Below, piece by piece: positions 53,322 through 63,597 of a stretch of 64,000 nucleotides of DNA. The translations under genes were made by a program, and so were the position numbers. Origin of the DNA: Kroppenstedtia guangzhouensis (lineage in GTDB: Bacteria > Bacillota > Bacilli > Thermoactinomycetales > DSM-45169); the NCBI RefSeq assembly GCF_014637345.1, contig NZ_BMEX01000001.1, forward strand, positions 310,001 to 374,000, in the 5' to 3' direction. The notes under the pieces are model-generated. The model was not told where the DNA came from. It ran no database searches and saw only the letters and a list, made by a program, of their open reading frames with translations. Position 1 is the first letter of the stretch, and every line of letters begins with the position of its first letter.

Positions 53322-54254
53322 TTGAGCATTTTCATCAACAAGGATACGAAAGTGATCACGCAGGGGATTACCGGAAAAACCGGTCTATTCCACACCAAAG
53401 GTGGGCTGGAGTACGGCACGCAAATGGTTGCCGGTGCCGTGCCGGGCAAGGGCGGCACCCAGGTGGACATCACCCTGGACAATGGTGAGGTCAAATCGAT
53501 CCCGGTGTTTGATACGGTGGCGGAAGCGAAGGAGAAGACCGGGGCCAATGCATCGGTGATTTACGTACCCCCGGCATTTGCGGCGGATGCGATCATGGAA
53601 GCGGTGGATGCTGATCTGGATCTGGTGATCTGTATCACCGAAGGTATTCCGGTGATGGATATGGTGAAAGTGAAGCGTTATATGGAAGGGAAACGGACGC
53701 GCCTGATCGGCCCCAACTGTCCGGGTGTGATCACTCCGGGTGAAAGCAAAATCGGCATCATGCCAGGGTATATTCATACTCCGGGGCGTGTGGGTGTCGT
53801 TTCCCGTTCCGGCACTCTGACCTACGAAGCGGTTCATCAGTTGACCCAGCGGGGAATCGGTCAATCCACCGCCGTGGGAATCGGGGGAGACCCGGTCAAC
53901 GGAACCAATTTCATCGATGTGTTGGAACAGTTCCAACAAGATCCGGATACCGCGGCGGTCATCATGATCGGGGAAATCGGGGGAACTGCCGAAGAAGAGG
54001 CGGCGGATTGGATTCAGGCCAATATGACCAAACCGGTGGTCGGTTTCATCGGCGGTCAAACGGCTCCTCCGGGAAAACGGATGGGCCATGCGGGAGCCAT
54101 CATCTCCGGCGGTAAAGGAACAGCGAAGGAAAAGGTGGCCAAGCTGGAAGCATGCGGGGTGGCGGTGGCCCCGACTCCAGCCGACATCGGCGAAACCCTG
54201 GTTCGGGTCCTGAAGGAAAAAGGCCTGCTGGAGGAGTGCACCACGGCGAAATAA
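53322..54254 (+). CDS. sucD: Succinyl-CoA synthetase alpha subunit
   Basis: CoA-binding and phospho-His subunit. Signatures: [49 protein letters not shown], and the active His in [21 protein letters not shown] (about residue 256). TTG start. 310 aa. Forms the sucCD operon, ended by a strong terminator. Confidence 0.98.
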   Translation: MSIFINKDTKVITQGITGKTGLFHTKGGLEYGTQMVAGAVPGKGGTQVDITLDNGEVKSIPVFDTVAEAKEKTGANASVIYVPPAFAADAIMEAVDADLDLVICITEGIPVMDMVKVKRYMEGKRTRLIGPNCPGVITPGESKIGIMPGYIHTPGRVGVVSRSGTLTYEAVHQLTQRGIGQSTAVGIGGDPVNGTNFIDVLEQFQQDPDTAAVIMIGEIGGTAEEEAADWIQANMTKPVVGFIGGQTAPPGKRMGHAGAIISGGKGTAKEKVAKLEACGVAVAPTPADIGETLVRVLKEKGLLEECTTAK

Positions 54255-54271
54255 CATCGGAGCTTTTTATA

Positions 54272-54298
54272 AGGGATCTCAGGGAGATCCCTTTTTTG
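54272..54298 (+). terminator. Terminator of sucCD
   Basis: AGGGATCTC-AGG-GAGATCCCT followed by TTTTTG. Confidence 0.9.
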
Positions 54299-54320
54299 TT
54301 TTTCAAAAGGAGGGAATAAA

Positions 54321-55421
54321 GTGGAGACCTGGGATGAGCGGGAGGGGCTGGTGGCGATGCATCAGATTCGGGGTGTCGGATGGGGCACGCTGGATAAGTT
54401 GCAAAAGGTGGGCTGGGATCCCGGCAGGCTGCCGGAGGAGGAAGAAATGAGAATGTGGCGGGAAGTGGGGATCCATTCAGCCACGATCGACCGGATTCGG
54501 GAAAGGTGGACTCCCCGTTGGGTGGAACGGGTGACCGGGGAGTTGAAAAAACGGGAAATCCAGGCGGTAACCCTGCTGGATAGGGACTACCCGCCACTGT
54601 TGGGTCAGTTGCCCCAGCCTCCCTGGGTGCTGTATGTGCGGGGGGATGTGTCCCACCTGCAGGGGCCCGGCTTGGCGGTGGTAGGCACCCGCAAGCCGAC
54701 AGCCTATGGAAAACGGGTGACGCGGCAACTGGCAGGAAACATCGCTAGCCGGGGATGGACAGTGGTGAGTGGTCTCGCCGCAGGGGTGGACGGGGAAGCC
54801 CATCGTGCGGCCTTGGAGGCTGGGGGAAGAACCGTTGCCGTGCTGGGTTGCGGGGTGGACGTGGTTTACCCGCGTCACCATCGGGAGCTCTACAAAGAAG
54901 TGGTAAGAAAGGGAGCGGTGATCTCCGAGGTCCCCCCGGGAACGGAGCCTCACCCGGGTCTGTTCCCCCAGCGGAACCGGATTATCAGCGGGCTGAGTTG
55001 GGGGACACTGGTGGTGGAGGCAGCGGAGAAGAGCGGATCCCTGATCACGGCACATCACAGTCTTGAGCAAGGGCGGGAGGTATTTGCCGTGCCCGGTCCC
55101 GTCACCTCTCCATGGAGCCGGGGTACCAACCGACTGATCCAAGAGGGGGCCAAATGTGTGATCGATGCCGATGACCTGTGGACGGAGCTGATCCACGTCT
55201 CCCAGCCGGAAGCCCCGGTCCGCGGGGAGCATCTTTCTGAAACGGAGTTGGGGCCGCGGGAGCAAGCGGTCTTGGATTTCCTTGGGGAGGAGCCTCTTAC
55301 GGTGGATTCCTTGGCCGATCGATCGGATACCTCCCTCGGGGAGTTGCACCGAATACTCCTTCAGCTGCAGGTGAAAGGAATGGTCCATCAATTGCCGGGA
55401 GCCCGGTTCGTAAAAAAGTGA
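54321..55421 (+). CDS. dprA: DNA-processing protein DprA
   Basis: Rossmann-fold protein that loads RecA on incoming ssDNA in transformation. GLAVVGTRKPTAYGKRVTRQLAGNIASRGWTVVSGLAAGVDGEAHRAAL and FPQRNRIISGLSWGTLVVEAAEKSGSLITAHHSLEQGREVFAVPGP are diagnostic. An N-terminal SAM-like region and a C-terminal winged-helix-like tail (AVLDFLGEEPLTVDSLADRSDTSLGELHRILLQLQVKG) flank the core. GTG start with AGGAGGG. 366 aa. Confidence 0.96.
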   Translation: METWDEREGLVAMHQIRGVGWGTLDKLQKVGWDPGRLPEEEEMRMWREVGIHSATIDRIRERWTPRWVERVTGELKKREIQAVTLLDRDYPPLLGQLPQPPWVLYVRGDVSHLQGPGLAVVGTRKPTAYGKRVTRQLAGNIASRGWTVVSGLAAGVDGEAHRAALEAGGRTVAVLGCGVDVVYPRHHRELYKEVVRKGAVISEVPPGTEPHPGLFPQRNRIISGLSWGTLVVEAAEKSGSLITAHHSLEQGREVFAVPGPVTSPWSRGTNRLIQEGAKCVIDADDLWTELIHVSQPEAPVRGEHLSETELGPREQAVLDFLGEEPLTVDSLADRSDTSLGELHRILLQLQVKGMVHQLPGARFVKK

Positions 55422-55436
55422 AAGTTTACTAGGTGG

Positions 55437-55463
55437 CACCTTCTGCTGGAGGTGTTTATTTTT
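55437..55463 (+). terminator. Terminator after dprA
   Basis: CACCTTC-TGCT-GGAGGTG followed by TTTATTTTT (one G-U pair). Confidence 0.65.
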
Positions 55464-55545
55464 GCTTTTCCATGGCATCTGCTCATTCCGATCCCATGCC
55501 TTTTTCATATAAAGATAGAAAGAGTATAAGGAGTGAAGAGTCAAA

Positions 55546-55821
55546 ATGGGTGAATCGAGACAGGTGATCCTGGAGCATCATGAAAAAAAGAAAAAGTTCA
55601 ATATTCGTCCAGGTCGGTTTTTAAACTTGGCGTGTCACTTTTTCCGTGTCCGGGTGGCCACGATTGTGTTGCGGCCCGGAGACTTTGTCAAGGTGACCTG
55701 TAAGGGGCGCACGGTGATCGTGTTCAACTCCTTCCGCGCTTTTAATCGGGGAACGATTCATTTGCGACGGGGGGAATTCGTCACTTTTATCGGTGCTTTC
55801 CGCCGCGAAAGACCACGGTGA
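55546..55821 (+). CDS. Small protein with possible divergent HPr-like fold
   Basis: 91 aa, basic. Segments line up by eye with HPr: FNIRPGRFLNLACHFF against the (G)xHARPAxxLVxxAxxF region, then VKVTCKGRTVIVFNSFRAFNRG against the strand/Ser46 region, and LRRGEFVTFIGA against the final strand. The active His would be replaced by Asn, so phosphotransfer would be lost. The match is suggestive only. SD AAGGAGTGAAG lies upstream. Confidence 0.5.
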   Translation: MGESRQVILEHHEKKKKFNIRPGRFLNLACHFFRVRVATIVLRPGDFVKVTCKGRTVIVFNSFRAFNRGTIHLRRGEFVTFIGAFRRERPR

Positions 55822-55965
55822 CGGATCGATGGGGAAGGGGAATCCCTCCTCTTTTTTTATGGGATGATTGGATCCCTTCTTTTTTCCAAAAACCCGTTGC
55901 TTTGGTTTTGGGGATCGGATAGAATGGGTTTATCAATTTTTCGGAAGCAGGAGGTGGAAAGGACT

Positions 55966-56160
55966 ATGCGTATCCAAACACCCATTTCTGCCAGCATCAT
56001 GAATCGGATCTCACCCCGGTTGTGTGTTGCAACTGCACTCCACGGGATCCGTATGTTTTTGGATGGAAAAACAAGTAAATTCATTCCTCGAAGCAAGGAA
56101 TTCCTTTCCATTTCCTTCGCGGTCCATTCGGGTCTGCACCTCCGGGCGGGGCGCCCCTAG
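55966..56160 (+). CDS. Doubtful small ORF upstream of the MFS gene
   Basis: 64-codon frame starting MRIQTPISASIMNRISPRL, with AGGAGG 11 nt upstream. No family or clear structure. It lies in the leader of the MFS gene before a terminator-like hairpin, so it could be a leader peptide or noise. Confidence 0.25.
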   Translation: MRIQTPISASIMNRISPRLCVATALHGIRMFLDGKTSKFIPRSKEFLSISFAVHSGLHLRAGRP

Positions 56161-56177
56161 AACGCATTCGGAACCGG

Positions 56178-56215
56178 GAACCATGGGCAGGGAAACCTTG
56201 CCTATGGTTCTTTTT
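56178..56215 (+). terminator. Leader terminator/attenuator before the MFS transporter
   Basis: GAACCATGGGCA / TGCCTATGGTTC stem followed by TTTTT, 38 nt before the MFS start codon. It is either the end of an upstream transcript or a leader attenuator. No known riboswitch core is recognised. Confidence 0.6.
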
Positions 56216-56253
56216 CGTGTCCGAAAAAGAGACAGAGAAACGGAGGGAGACCG

Positions 56254-57576
56254 ATGCGTTGGAAAGATTGGGATTTGAATCTGAAAGTCCGGTTGTTGGG
56301 AGAAGGGCTCATCAACGTCTTGTTCTGGATGTTCTTCCCCTTTATGGCCATCTATTTCGCGGATTCCTTTGGAAAAGGAATCGCCGGCGCTCTATTGATT
56401 TTATCCCAAGTGATCGGAGTGTTGGCCAATGTGGTCGGGGGTTATTGTGCCGACCGGTTCGGTCGGAAGCGGATGATGTTGATCGCTTCGGCGGTGGATG
56501 GGATCGCTTTTGTCGTGTTTGCCTTGGCCAATTCACCTTGGTACCATTCTCCGGTGCTCACCTTCATCTGTTTCAGTGCTTTGGGGGTATCGAGCTCCTT
56601 GTACTTGCCTGCCAGCCATGCCATGGTGGCCGATTTGGTGGAACCGAAACACCGGAATGAAGTGTTTGCGGTGTTTTATACCATGGTCAATATCACAGTG
56701 GTGGTCGGTCCGATTCTGGGTGGAATCTTCTTCTTCAAGTACCGGTTCGTCTTGCTTGTGGCCGTTGCAGTGCTAAGTCTGCTCTTAACTGTGGCCATCG
56801 GTTGGTATATCCGGGAGACCGTGCCCCGCTCGGAAGGGTCATCTGGCTTTCCGAAAGAAAAAAAGTTGCCCTGGCACCGCTTTTTGCTGGCCGAGTTGAA
56901 GGATTACCGGGTGATTCTGTCCGACCGGAATTTTATGTTGTTTATCCTGGCGGGGATTTTGGTCGCTCAGACCTTTATGCAGTTGGATCTGACCGTGGCG
57001 GTCTATGTCAAAGAGGAAATCTCACGACAGACGCTTTTCTCTTTCGGGGATTGGTCCGTCCGGACGGGAGGGGCGGAATTTTTCGGCTGGTTGTTGGCGT
57101 TGAATGGTTTCCTGGTGGCTCTGTTCACCGTGGTCGTGACCCGTTGGGTCAACCGGTTGCCGGAAGGACGTGTCTTCATCACGTCTTCTCTCTTGTACGG
57201 GCTTTCAATGCTGGTATTTGGCAGTTCGACAGCCCTCTGGGTGGCGGTGGTGGGAATGGTCGTCCTGACAGTGGGGGAATTGGCTGTGGTGGGGATCCAG
57301 GAAGGGTTTGTCTTCAAGTTGTCCCCGGAGAATATGAGAGGGCAATACTTCGCCGCTGCCAGCCTCCGCTTCTCCATCGGCCGGGCGATCGCTCCCTTGG
57401 CCATTCCGGTCACTGCCTGGATCGGATACAGGTGGACTTTTATTCTGTTGGGGATTTGCGCTTTCATCAGTGCGTGGGTGTATCAGCTCCTGTTCCGTCG
57501 GTTGAACCGGATGTCCAAGGGAAACGACATTCCGGTGGCACAAGGAAGAGACACCCTGGAAAAGGGGATATCATGA
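56254..57576 (+). CDS. Major facilitator superfamily transporter
   Basis: 440 aa, twelve predicted helices. The loop 2-3 motif appears as GGYCADRFGRKRMMLIAS (MFS G-x-x-x-D-R-x-GRK), and a charged central loop (RSEGSSGFPKEKKLPWHRF) splits the halves. Resembles YttB-like multidrug exporters, but the substrate is not known. ATG after GGAGGGAG. Confidence 0.85.
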   Translation: MRWKDWDLNLKVRLLGEGLINVLFWMFFPFMAIYFADSFGKGIAGALLILSQVIGVLANVVGGYCADRFGRKRMMLIASAVDGIAFVVFALANSPWYHSPVLTFICFSALGVSSSLYLPASHAMVADLVEPKHRNEVFAVFYTMVNITVVVGPILGGIFFFKYRFVLLVAVAVLSLLLTVAIGWYIRETVPRSEGSSGFPKEKKLPWHRFLLAELKDYRVILSDRNFMLFILAGILVAQTFMQLDLTVAVYVKEEISRQTLFSFGDWSVRTGGAEFFGWLLALNGFLVALFTVVVTRWVNRLPEGRVFITSSLLYGLSMLVFGSSTALWVAVVGMVVLTVGELAVVGIQEGFVFKLSPENMRGQYFAAASLRFSIGRAIAPLAIPVTAWIGYRWTFILLGICAFISAWVYQLLFRRLNRMSKGNDIPVAQGRDTLEKGIS

Positions 57577-57957
57577 CAAGTGGCTGGGCAGGATTTTGAC
57601 AGTAAGGAAACGAATCACCCATTAGGCCTGTTTTCCGTAACGGGAAGCGGGCTTTTCTCTTTGCAAGGTCATCCTGAAAATGGATTTGTTTTGAGTCGTC
57701 GTATTGCCTCAGGGCTTCTCCGTTTGGTATGGTACAAGAGCGATGCCACCGCAGGTGTGTCAATCAGCATACTGCCAGATTCTCATGAGGAACGGATTGC
57801 GTCTGGGTTGTTGTGACACAACTCCATTGGCACCATTCCGGTTCATCAACCGCCCCGGATTTCCTGGGTTTATACCTTGCGACAGGTTGGGTAAAGATTG
57901 ACATTAGAAATATGACGCTTCCATATAACGGTTAATTTTTTGAGAGGGGGTCGAGGC
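57577..57957. other. Gene-free interval between the MFS gene and topA
   Basis: A weak terminator-like stem (57626-57656, GCCTGTTTTCC / GGGAAGCGGGC then TTTTCTC) follows the MFS gene. The rest, to the topA ribosome binding site (GAGAGGGGG near 57941), shows no gene. TTGACA occurs at about 57898 but without a good -10. Confidence 0.5.
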
Positions 57958-60033
57958 ATGGCCGATTCACTGGTCATTGTCGAATCACCCGCCAAAGCGA
58001 AAACCATCGGTAAATATTTGGGGAGAAAATATATCGTCAAAGCATCGATGGGTCATGTGCGGGATTTGCCCAAAAGTCAACTGGGCGTGGATACCGAAAA
58101 CGGGTTTCAACCGAAATATATCACGATCCGGGGTAAGGGGGATGTGCTTAAAGAGTTGAGAGACGCAAAAAAGAAGGTGAAACGTGTCTATCTGGCCGCT
58201 GACCCCGACCGGGAAGGGGAAGCCATCGCCTATCATCTGGCCCACAGTCTCAATATGGAGGTGGATGAAGAGTGCCGGGTGGTGTTTAACGAGATCACCA
58301 AACAGGCGGTCAAAGAAGCCTTCAAGCATCCGCGCAGGATCGACCTGGATTTGGTTCAGGCGCAGCAGGCGCGAAGAATTTTGGATCGGCTCGTGGGATA
58401 CAAGATCAGTCCGGTGCTGTGGAAAAAAGTGAAAAAAGGTCTCTCCGCCGGGCGGGTCCAATCTGTGGCCGTCAAGCTGATCATCGACCGGGAAAAGGAG
58501 ATCCGGAATTTCCAACCGGAAGAGTACTGGACGGTGACCGCGGTCCTCGACGCGGAGGGAGAGACTTTTGAAGCGAAGTTTCACGGATACGGAAAGAAGA
58601 AAAAAGAACTGAAAAACGAGGCGGAAGTCAAAGAGCTGCTGGCAGCGATCAAGGGCAAGCGGTTTGTCGTGGACGAGGTGAACCGGAGTGAGCGCCGACG
58701 CAATCCCGCCCCTCCTTTCATCACCAGCTCCCTCCAGCAGGAAGCGGCCCGGAAGCTGAATTTCCGTGCGGTGAAAACGATGGCTGTCGCCCAGCAACTC
58801 TATGAAGGGGTGAATCTGGGCAAAAAAGAGGGTTCCGTCGGTCTGATCACCTATATGCGAACCGACTCCACCCGGATCTCGGAGACCGCCCGACAGCAAG
58901 CCCGGGATTATATTCAGGGTCAATACGGGGAATCTTACGTTCCGGCGCGCTCCCGGGCCCATAATAAAAAGTCCGGAGCCCAGGATGCTCATGAAGGGAT
59001 TCGCCCCACTTCGATCCTGCGGACACCGGCGGAGATGAAGCCCCACTTGTCCCGGGATCAATATCGACTGTACAAGCTGATCTGGGAACGGTTTCTTGCC
59101 AGTCAGATGTCTCCCGCTGTCCTGGATCAGATCTCTGCTGACATCCGGGTCGGGGAGGCTCTGTTTCGGGCGACGGGATCCAAAGTGAAGTTCCCCGGCT
59201 TTATGAAGATGTATATCGAGGGAAATGATGATGGAAACAAGGAAGAGAACAAATTCCTCCCTGCTCTGGAGAAAGGGCAACTTCTGAAAAGAAAGTCGAT
59301 CCATCCGAAACAGCATTTCACCCAGCCGCCACCGCGCTACACCGAGGCCCGTCTGGTCAAAACCCTGGAAGAAAAGGGAATCGGGCGCCCCAGCACCTAC
59401 GCCCCCACGCTGAGCACGATTCAGAAGCGGGGCTATGTGATGCTGGAAGAACGACGTTTTGTCCCGTCGGAACTGGGGGAGATCGTCATCTCCCTGATGG
59501 AGGAATTTTTCCCTGAGATTCTTGATGTCGAATTCACCGTCCAGATGGAGGAGAGTCTGGACTACATCGAAGAGGGCAAGGTGGACTGGGTTCAGATTTT
59601 AGAACGGTTTTATGAAAAGTTTCAGAAGCGGCTGGAAGTGGCCGAGGCGGAGATGAAGGAGGTGGAGATTCGGGATGAGGTTTCCGACGAAGTCTGTGAA
59701 AAGTGCGGCAGCCCGATGGTTTATAAGTTTGGCCGTTACGGCAAATTCCTGGCTTGTTCCGGGTTTCCCGATTGCCGCAATGCAAAGCCCATCCTGAAAA
59801 CCACAGGTGTCACCTGTCCCGGCTGCAAGCAAGGGGAAATCGTGGAAAGAAAAAGTAAAAAACAGCGCACTTTTTACGGATGCAATCGATATCCGGAGTG
59901 CGAATTTGTCTCCTGGGACAAACCGGTTCCCCGGCCGTGTCCCCGGTGCAACAGCTTGATGGTGGAGAAAAAGAGAAAAAAGGGAACCATGATCCAATGC
60001 ACTCACTGTGATTACCAGGAAGAGAAAAACTGA
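57958..60033 (+). CDS. topA: DNA topoisomerase I
   Basis: Relaxes negative supercoils. [25 protein letters not shown] and [17 protein letters not shown]. Active-site Tyr in [14 protein letters not shown] (about residue 299). C-terminal four-Cys zinc ribbons at about 575-690: [77 protein letters not shown]. 691 aa. ATG 57958 is the family start. Confidence 0.97.
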   Translation: MADSLVIVESPAKAKTIGKYLGRKYIVKASMGHVRDLPKSQLGVDTENGFQPKYITIRGKGDVLKELRDAKKKVKRVYLAADPDREGEAIAYHLAHSLNMEVDEECRVVFNEITKQAVKEAFKHPRRIDLDLVQAQQARRILDRLVGYKISPVLWKKVKKGLSAGRVQSVAVKLIIDREKEIRNFQPEEYWTVTAVLDAEGETFEAKFHGYGKKKKELKNEAEVKELLAAIKGKRFVVDEVNRSERRRNPAPPFITSSLQQEAARKLNFRAVKTMAVAQQLYEGVNLGKKEGSVGLITYMRTDSTRISETARQQARDYIQGQYGESYVPARSRAHNKKSGAQDAHEGIRPTSILRTPAEMKPHLSRDQYRLYKLIWERFLASQMSPAVLDQISADIRVGEALFRATGSKVKFPGFMKMYIEGNDDGNKEENKFLPALEKGQLLKRKSIHPKQHFTQPPPRYTEARLVKTLEEKGIGRPSTYAPTLSTIQKRGYVMLEERRFVPSELGEIVISLMEEFFPEILDVEFTVQMEESLDYIEEGKVDWVQILERFYEKFQKRLEVAEAEMKEVEIRDEVSDEVCEKCGSPMVYKFGRYGKFLACSGFPDCRNAKPILKTTGVTCPGCKQGEIVERKSKKQRTFYGCNRYPECEFVSWDKPVPRPCPRCNSLMVEKKRKKGTMIQCTHCDYQEEKN

Positions 60034-60047
60034 GGGGGGAAAATTTC

Positions 60048-61376
60048 ATGACCCAAAGGGTAACCGTGATCGGAGCCGGCTTGGCCGGAAGTGAAGCCGC
60101 TTGGCAATTGGCCCGTCGCGGTGTGTCCGTCCGTCTGGTGGAGATGCGGCCGGTGAAACAAACGCCGGCCCACCATACCGGGCAATTTGCGGAGCTGGTC
60201 TGCAGCAATTCACTCCGATCCAATGAATTGACCAACGCAGTCGGAATTCTGAAAGAAGAGATGCGGCGACTGAACTCCCTGATCATCGAATGTGCCGATT
60301 CCCATGCTGTTCCCGCCGGGGGGGCACTGGCCGTGGATCGGGAGGGATTTTCCGGCTGTGTGACCGAGAGGTTGCGCAATCACGAGAAGGTGGAGGTCGT
60401 TGGCGAAGAGGTGCGGGAGATTCCCGGCGGGATCACGGTGATTGCCACGGGTCCTCTCACCTCCGATGCCCTTTCCGGGGAAATCCGGAAGCTGACCGGG
60501 GAGGAACACCTCTACTTTTACGATGCGGCAGCACCGATTGTGGAGAAGGACAGTATCGATATGGACAAAGCATTTATCGCCTCCCGTTACGGCAAAGGGG
60601 AGGCGGCATATATCAACTGTCCGATGACGGAGGCGGAGTTCAAGCGTTTTTATGAGGCGCTGGTGGAGGCGGAAGTGAGTCCGCTGAAGGAGTTTGAAAA
60701 AGAGATTTACTTTGAAGGTTGCATGCCGATCGAAGTGATGGCCCGCCGGGGGGAAAAAACCATCCTCTACGGTCCGATGAAGCCGGTGGGACTCATCGAT
60801 CCCAGAACCGGGAAGCAACCTTATGCCGTGGTTCAGTTGCGTCAGGACAACGGAGCCGGCACTCTTTACAACTTGGTCGGATTCCAGACCCATCTGAAGT
60901 GGGGGGAGCAGAAGCGGATTCTCCGCATGATCCCCGGTCTGGAACAGGCGGAGATCGTCCGGTACGGGGTGATGCACCGCAACACCTTTATCAATTCACC
61001 GAGAGCACTCTTGCCGACTTATCAGTTCCGGGAACGGGCGGATCTCTTTTTTGCGGGGCAGATGACAGGTGTGGAGGGGTATGTCGAATCGGCGGCGGCA
61101 GGTCTGATCGCTGGTATCAACGCCGCCCGTCTGGTGCTGGGAGAAGCACCTATCGTCTTTCCAGCGGAAACGGCGATGGGCAGTTTGGCCCGATACATCA
61201 CTGAGGCGGATCCGGACCATTTTCAGCCGATGAATGTCAATTTCGGTCTCTTCCCCCCGCTGGAAACCCGGGTGAAACCGAAGCGGGAGCGCTATCGTCA
61301 ACTGGCTGCGCGGGCTCTCCGTTCCATGGAGGAATTTTCTTCACACCTGTCAGGGGTGGAAACTCCTGCCGGATGA
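60048..61376 (+). CDS. trmFO: tRNA (uracil-5-)-methyltransferase TrmFO
   Basis: FAD/folate-dependent enzyme that makes m5U54 in tRNA. FAD-binding N-terminus [31 protein letters not shown], then [20 protein letters not shown], and [28 protein letters not shown]. 442 aa. It lies 14 nt after topA in the conserved topA-trmFO pair. GGGGGGA precedes ATG. Confidence 0.97.
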   Translation: MTQRVTVIGAGLAGSEAAWQLARRGVSVRLVEMRPVKQTPAHHTGQFAELVCSNSLRSNELTNAVGILKEEMRRLNSLIIECADSHAVPAGGALAVDREGFSGCVTERLRNHEKVEVVGEEVREIPGGITVIATGPLTSDALSGEIRKLTGEEHLYFYDAAAPIVEKDSIDMDKAFIASRYGKGEAAYINCPMTEAEFKRFYEALVEAEVSPLKEFEKEIYFEGCMPIEVMARRGEKTILYGPMKPVGLIDPRTGKQPYAVVQLRQDNGAGTLYNLVGFQTHLKWGEQKRILRMIPGLEQAEIVRYGVMHRNTFINSPRALLPTYQFRERADLFFAGQMTGVEGYVESAAAGLIAGINAARLVLGEAPIVFPAETAMGSLARYITEADPDHFQPMNVNFGLFPPLETRVKPKRERYRQLAARALRSMEEFSSHLSGVETPAG

Positions 61377-61621
61377 CCATGCTTCGTCGCCGGGATCGAT
61401 TTCTGTTGATCCCGGGCGATATGAAATCAGAATATTCCGCACAAAATCCAACATTGCCTTGATTGGGCCAAACTCTCTGTGTTACGATGGGGTGGAGTCT
61501 GGAATTGGGAAGCTTTTACACTTTTTTGAAGAAAAAAAGAACCAACTACGGCAACAGAGCCGTTGACCTTGCTCGGCACAAATGACAGCCGGACGTGATT
61601 GACGTGAGGGGGAGAAAAAGG

Positions 61622-62161
61622 TTGGAAAGCATGCATGCAACGACAATCTTTGCGATCCACCACAACGGTTCAGGAGCGATGGCCGGTGACGGTCAGGTAA
61701 CCTTCGGCAACCAGATGGTGATGAAACATCAGGCAAAAAAAGTCCGGCGTCTCTATCGAGGCCAGGTGGTGGCGGGCTTTGCGGGGTCTGTGGCGGACGC
61801 CGTCACTCTGTTTGAGAAATTTGAAGGAAGATTGGAAGAGTTCCATGGCAATCTGCCCCGGGCCGCGGTGGAACTGGCCAAGGAGTGGCGGGCTGACAAA
61901 GTGCTCCGCAGGTTGGAAGCAATGCTGGTGGTGATGGATCGGGAACACCTGTTGTTGGTTTCCGGAAACGGGGAAGTGATTGAGCCCGATGACGGGATGA
62001 TGGCGATCGGTTCCGGAGGGAGCTATGCTCTGTCGGCAGGCAGGGCTCTCAGTCGTTACGCCTCCAACCTCACGGCCCGTGAGATCGCGAATGCGGCGCT
62101 CACCATCGCATCGGAGATCTGTGTGTTTACCAATGATCAAATCGTTCTGGAGGAGGTATGA
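61622..62161 (+). CDS. hslV: HslV (ClpQ) protease subunit
   Basis: Proteasome-like peptidase of HslUV. Body: [100 protein letters not shown]. The SD GAGGGGGAG fits only TTG 61622, giving MESMHATT; the Bacillus form starts MSS.HATT with an N-terminal Ser nucleophile, so position 2 is Glu here. About 179 aa. No xerC lies upstream. Confidence 0.95.
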   Translation: MESMHATTIFAIHHNGSGAMAGDGQVTFGNQMVMKHQAKKVRRLYRGQVVAGFAGSVADAVTLFEKFEGRLEEFHGNLPRAAVELAKEWRADKVLRRLEAMLVVMDREHLLLVSGNGEVIEPDDGMMAIGSGGSYALSAGRALSRYASNLTAREIANAALTIASEICVFTNDQIVLEEV

Positions 62162-62163
62162 GG

Positions 62164-63582
62164 GTGTCCGCATCCCTTGGTAAGCAGTCTAAACAATGGA
62201 CTCCGCGGGAAATCGTGGCGGAGCTGGATAAATACATTGTGGGCCAGAACGAGGCAAAGCGGGCAGTGGCCGTGGCTCTCCGCAATCGTTATCGGAGGAC
62301 ACTGCTGCCGGAAGATCTGAAAGACGAAGTGGTTCCCAAAAACATCCTGATGATCGGCCCCACGGGTGTCGGGAAGACAGAAATCGCCCGCCGCCTGGCC
62401 AGGTTGGTCGGTGCTCCATTTGTTAAGGTGGAGGCGACCAAATTTACTGAGGTTGGTTATGTGGGCCGGGATGTGGAATCGATGGTCCGGGATTTGGTGG
62501 AGACGGCCATCCGCATTGTCAAGGCGGAGAAACTGGAAGAAGTGAAAGAGAAGGCGGAAGAACTGGCTGATGAGAGAATCGTCTCTCTCCTGGTTCCTTC
62601 AGACAAAGGGAGCAATCAATTCAAAAACCCCCTGGAGATGTTTTTCAATTCGGGGAAAGGAGAGCGAAACGCCGATCAGGAGGAGGAAAAGCGCGATCAG
62701 GAGCGGGAGCGGAAGCGGCGTCAGGTCCGGTTTCAACTGAAGAGTGGTTCATTGGAAGATGAAGTGATCGAGATCGAAGTGGAAGATCAGTTGCCGATGA
62801 TGGATATGTTTGCCGGGTCCAGTGTGGAGCAAATGGGCATCAATATGCAGGAGATGCTGGGGCAGTTTATGCCCAAAAAGACCAAGAAGCGCCGTCTGCC
62901 CATTCGGGAGGCCCGCAAGGTTCTCATTCAGCAAGAAGGGCAGAAATTGATCGATATGGATCAGGTGCAACAGGATTCCTTGAACCGGGTGGAACAGACG
63001 GGAATCATCTTTATCGATGAGGTGGACAAAATTGCAGGGAAAGACCGTCAGGGAGGACCCGATGTCTCCAGAGAAGGGGTGCAGCGGGATATTTTGCCCA
63101 TCGTGGAGGGTTCCACAGTAATGACCAAGTATGGCCCGGTGAAGACGGACCATATTCTCTTCATCGCCGCCGGCGCTTTTCACACCGCCAAACCCTCGGA
63201 TATGATCCCCGAATTGCAGGGGAGGTTCCCGATCCGGGTGGAACTGGCGGATTTGACGGCCGAGGATTTTGTCCGGATTCTGACCGAACCTAAAGGGGCC
63301 CTGTTGAAACAGTACACTGCTCTCCTGGAGACTGAGGGCATCCGGGTCACCTTCACTGAGGATGCGATCCGGGAGATCGCCAAACTGGCGGCGGATGTCA
63401 ACCGGGGGACGGAGAATATCGGGGCCCGGCGGCTTCATACCATACTGGAACGGCTGCTGGAGGAACTCTCTTTTGAAGCCCCCGACATCACATTGGAAGA
63501 GGTCCGGGTCACTCCCGAGTACGTTCAGCAACGATTGGGTGATATCGTGGGGAACCGAGACTTGAGCCAATATATTTTGTAA
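62164..63582 (+). CDS. hslU: HslU (ClpY) ATPase subunit
   Basis: AAA+ unfoldase partner of HslV. Start region [35 protein letters not shown], Walker [20 protein letters not shown], Walker [17 protein letters not shown]-domain in the middle (acidic/basic, [16 protein letters not shown]), sensor region [20 protein letters not shown] and the C-terminal tail [12 protein letters not shown] 62164 has AGGAGG 7 nt upstream; ATG 62158 overlaps the hslV stop. About 472 aa. Confidence 0.97.
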   Translation: MSASLGKQSKQWTPREIVAELDKYIVGQNEAKRAVAVALRNRYRRTLLPEDLKDEVVPKNILMIGPTGVGKTEIARRLARLVGAPFVKVEATKFTEVGYVGRDVESMVRDLVETAIRIVKAEKLEEVKEKAEELADERIVSLLVPSDKGSNQFKNPLEMFFNSGKGERNADQEEEKRDQERERKRRQVRFQLKSGSLEDEVIEIEVEDQLPMMDMFAGSSVEQMGINMQEMLGQFMPKKTKKRRLPIREARKVLIQQEGQKLIDMDQVQQDSLNRVEQTGIIFIDEVDKIAGKDRQGGPDVSREGVQRDILPIVEGSTVMTKYGPVKTDHILFIAAGAFHTAKPSDMIPELQGRFPIRVELADLTAEDFVRILTEPKGALLKQYTALLETEGIRVTFTEDAIREIAKLAADVNRGTENIGARRLHTILERLLEELSFEAPDITLEEVRVTPEYVQQRLGDIVGNRDLSQYIL

Positions 63583-63597
63583 AGAGGGGAGGAACCC

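Noticed and set aside
55930-56253. T-box riboswitch before the MFS gene
   Set aside because: The conserved T-box antiterminator sequence (AGGGTGGNACCGCG) is missing; only a terminator hairpin is seen.
57985-59316. 443-codon minus-strand ORF inside topA
   Set aside because: Antisense shadow of topA; composition is reverse-complement-like (many Phe, Leu, His).
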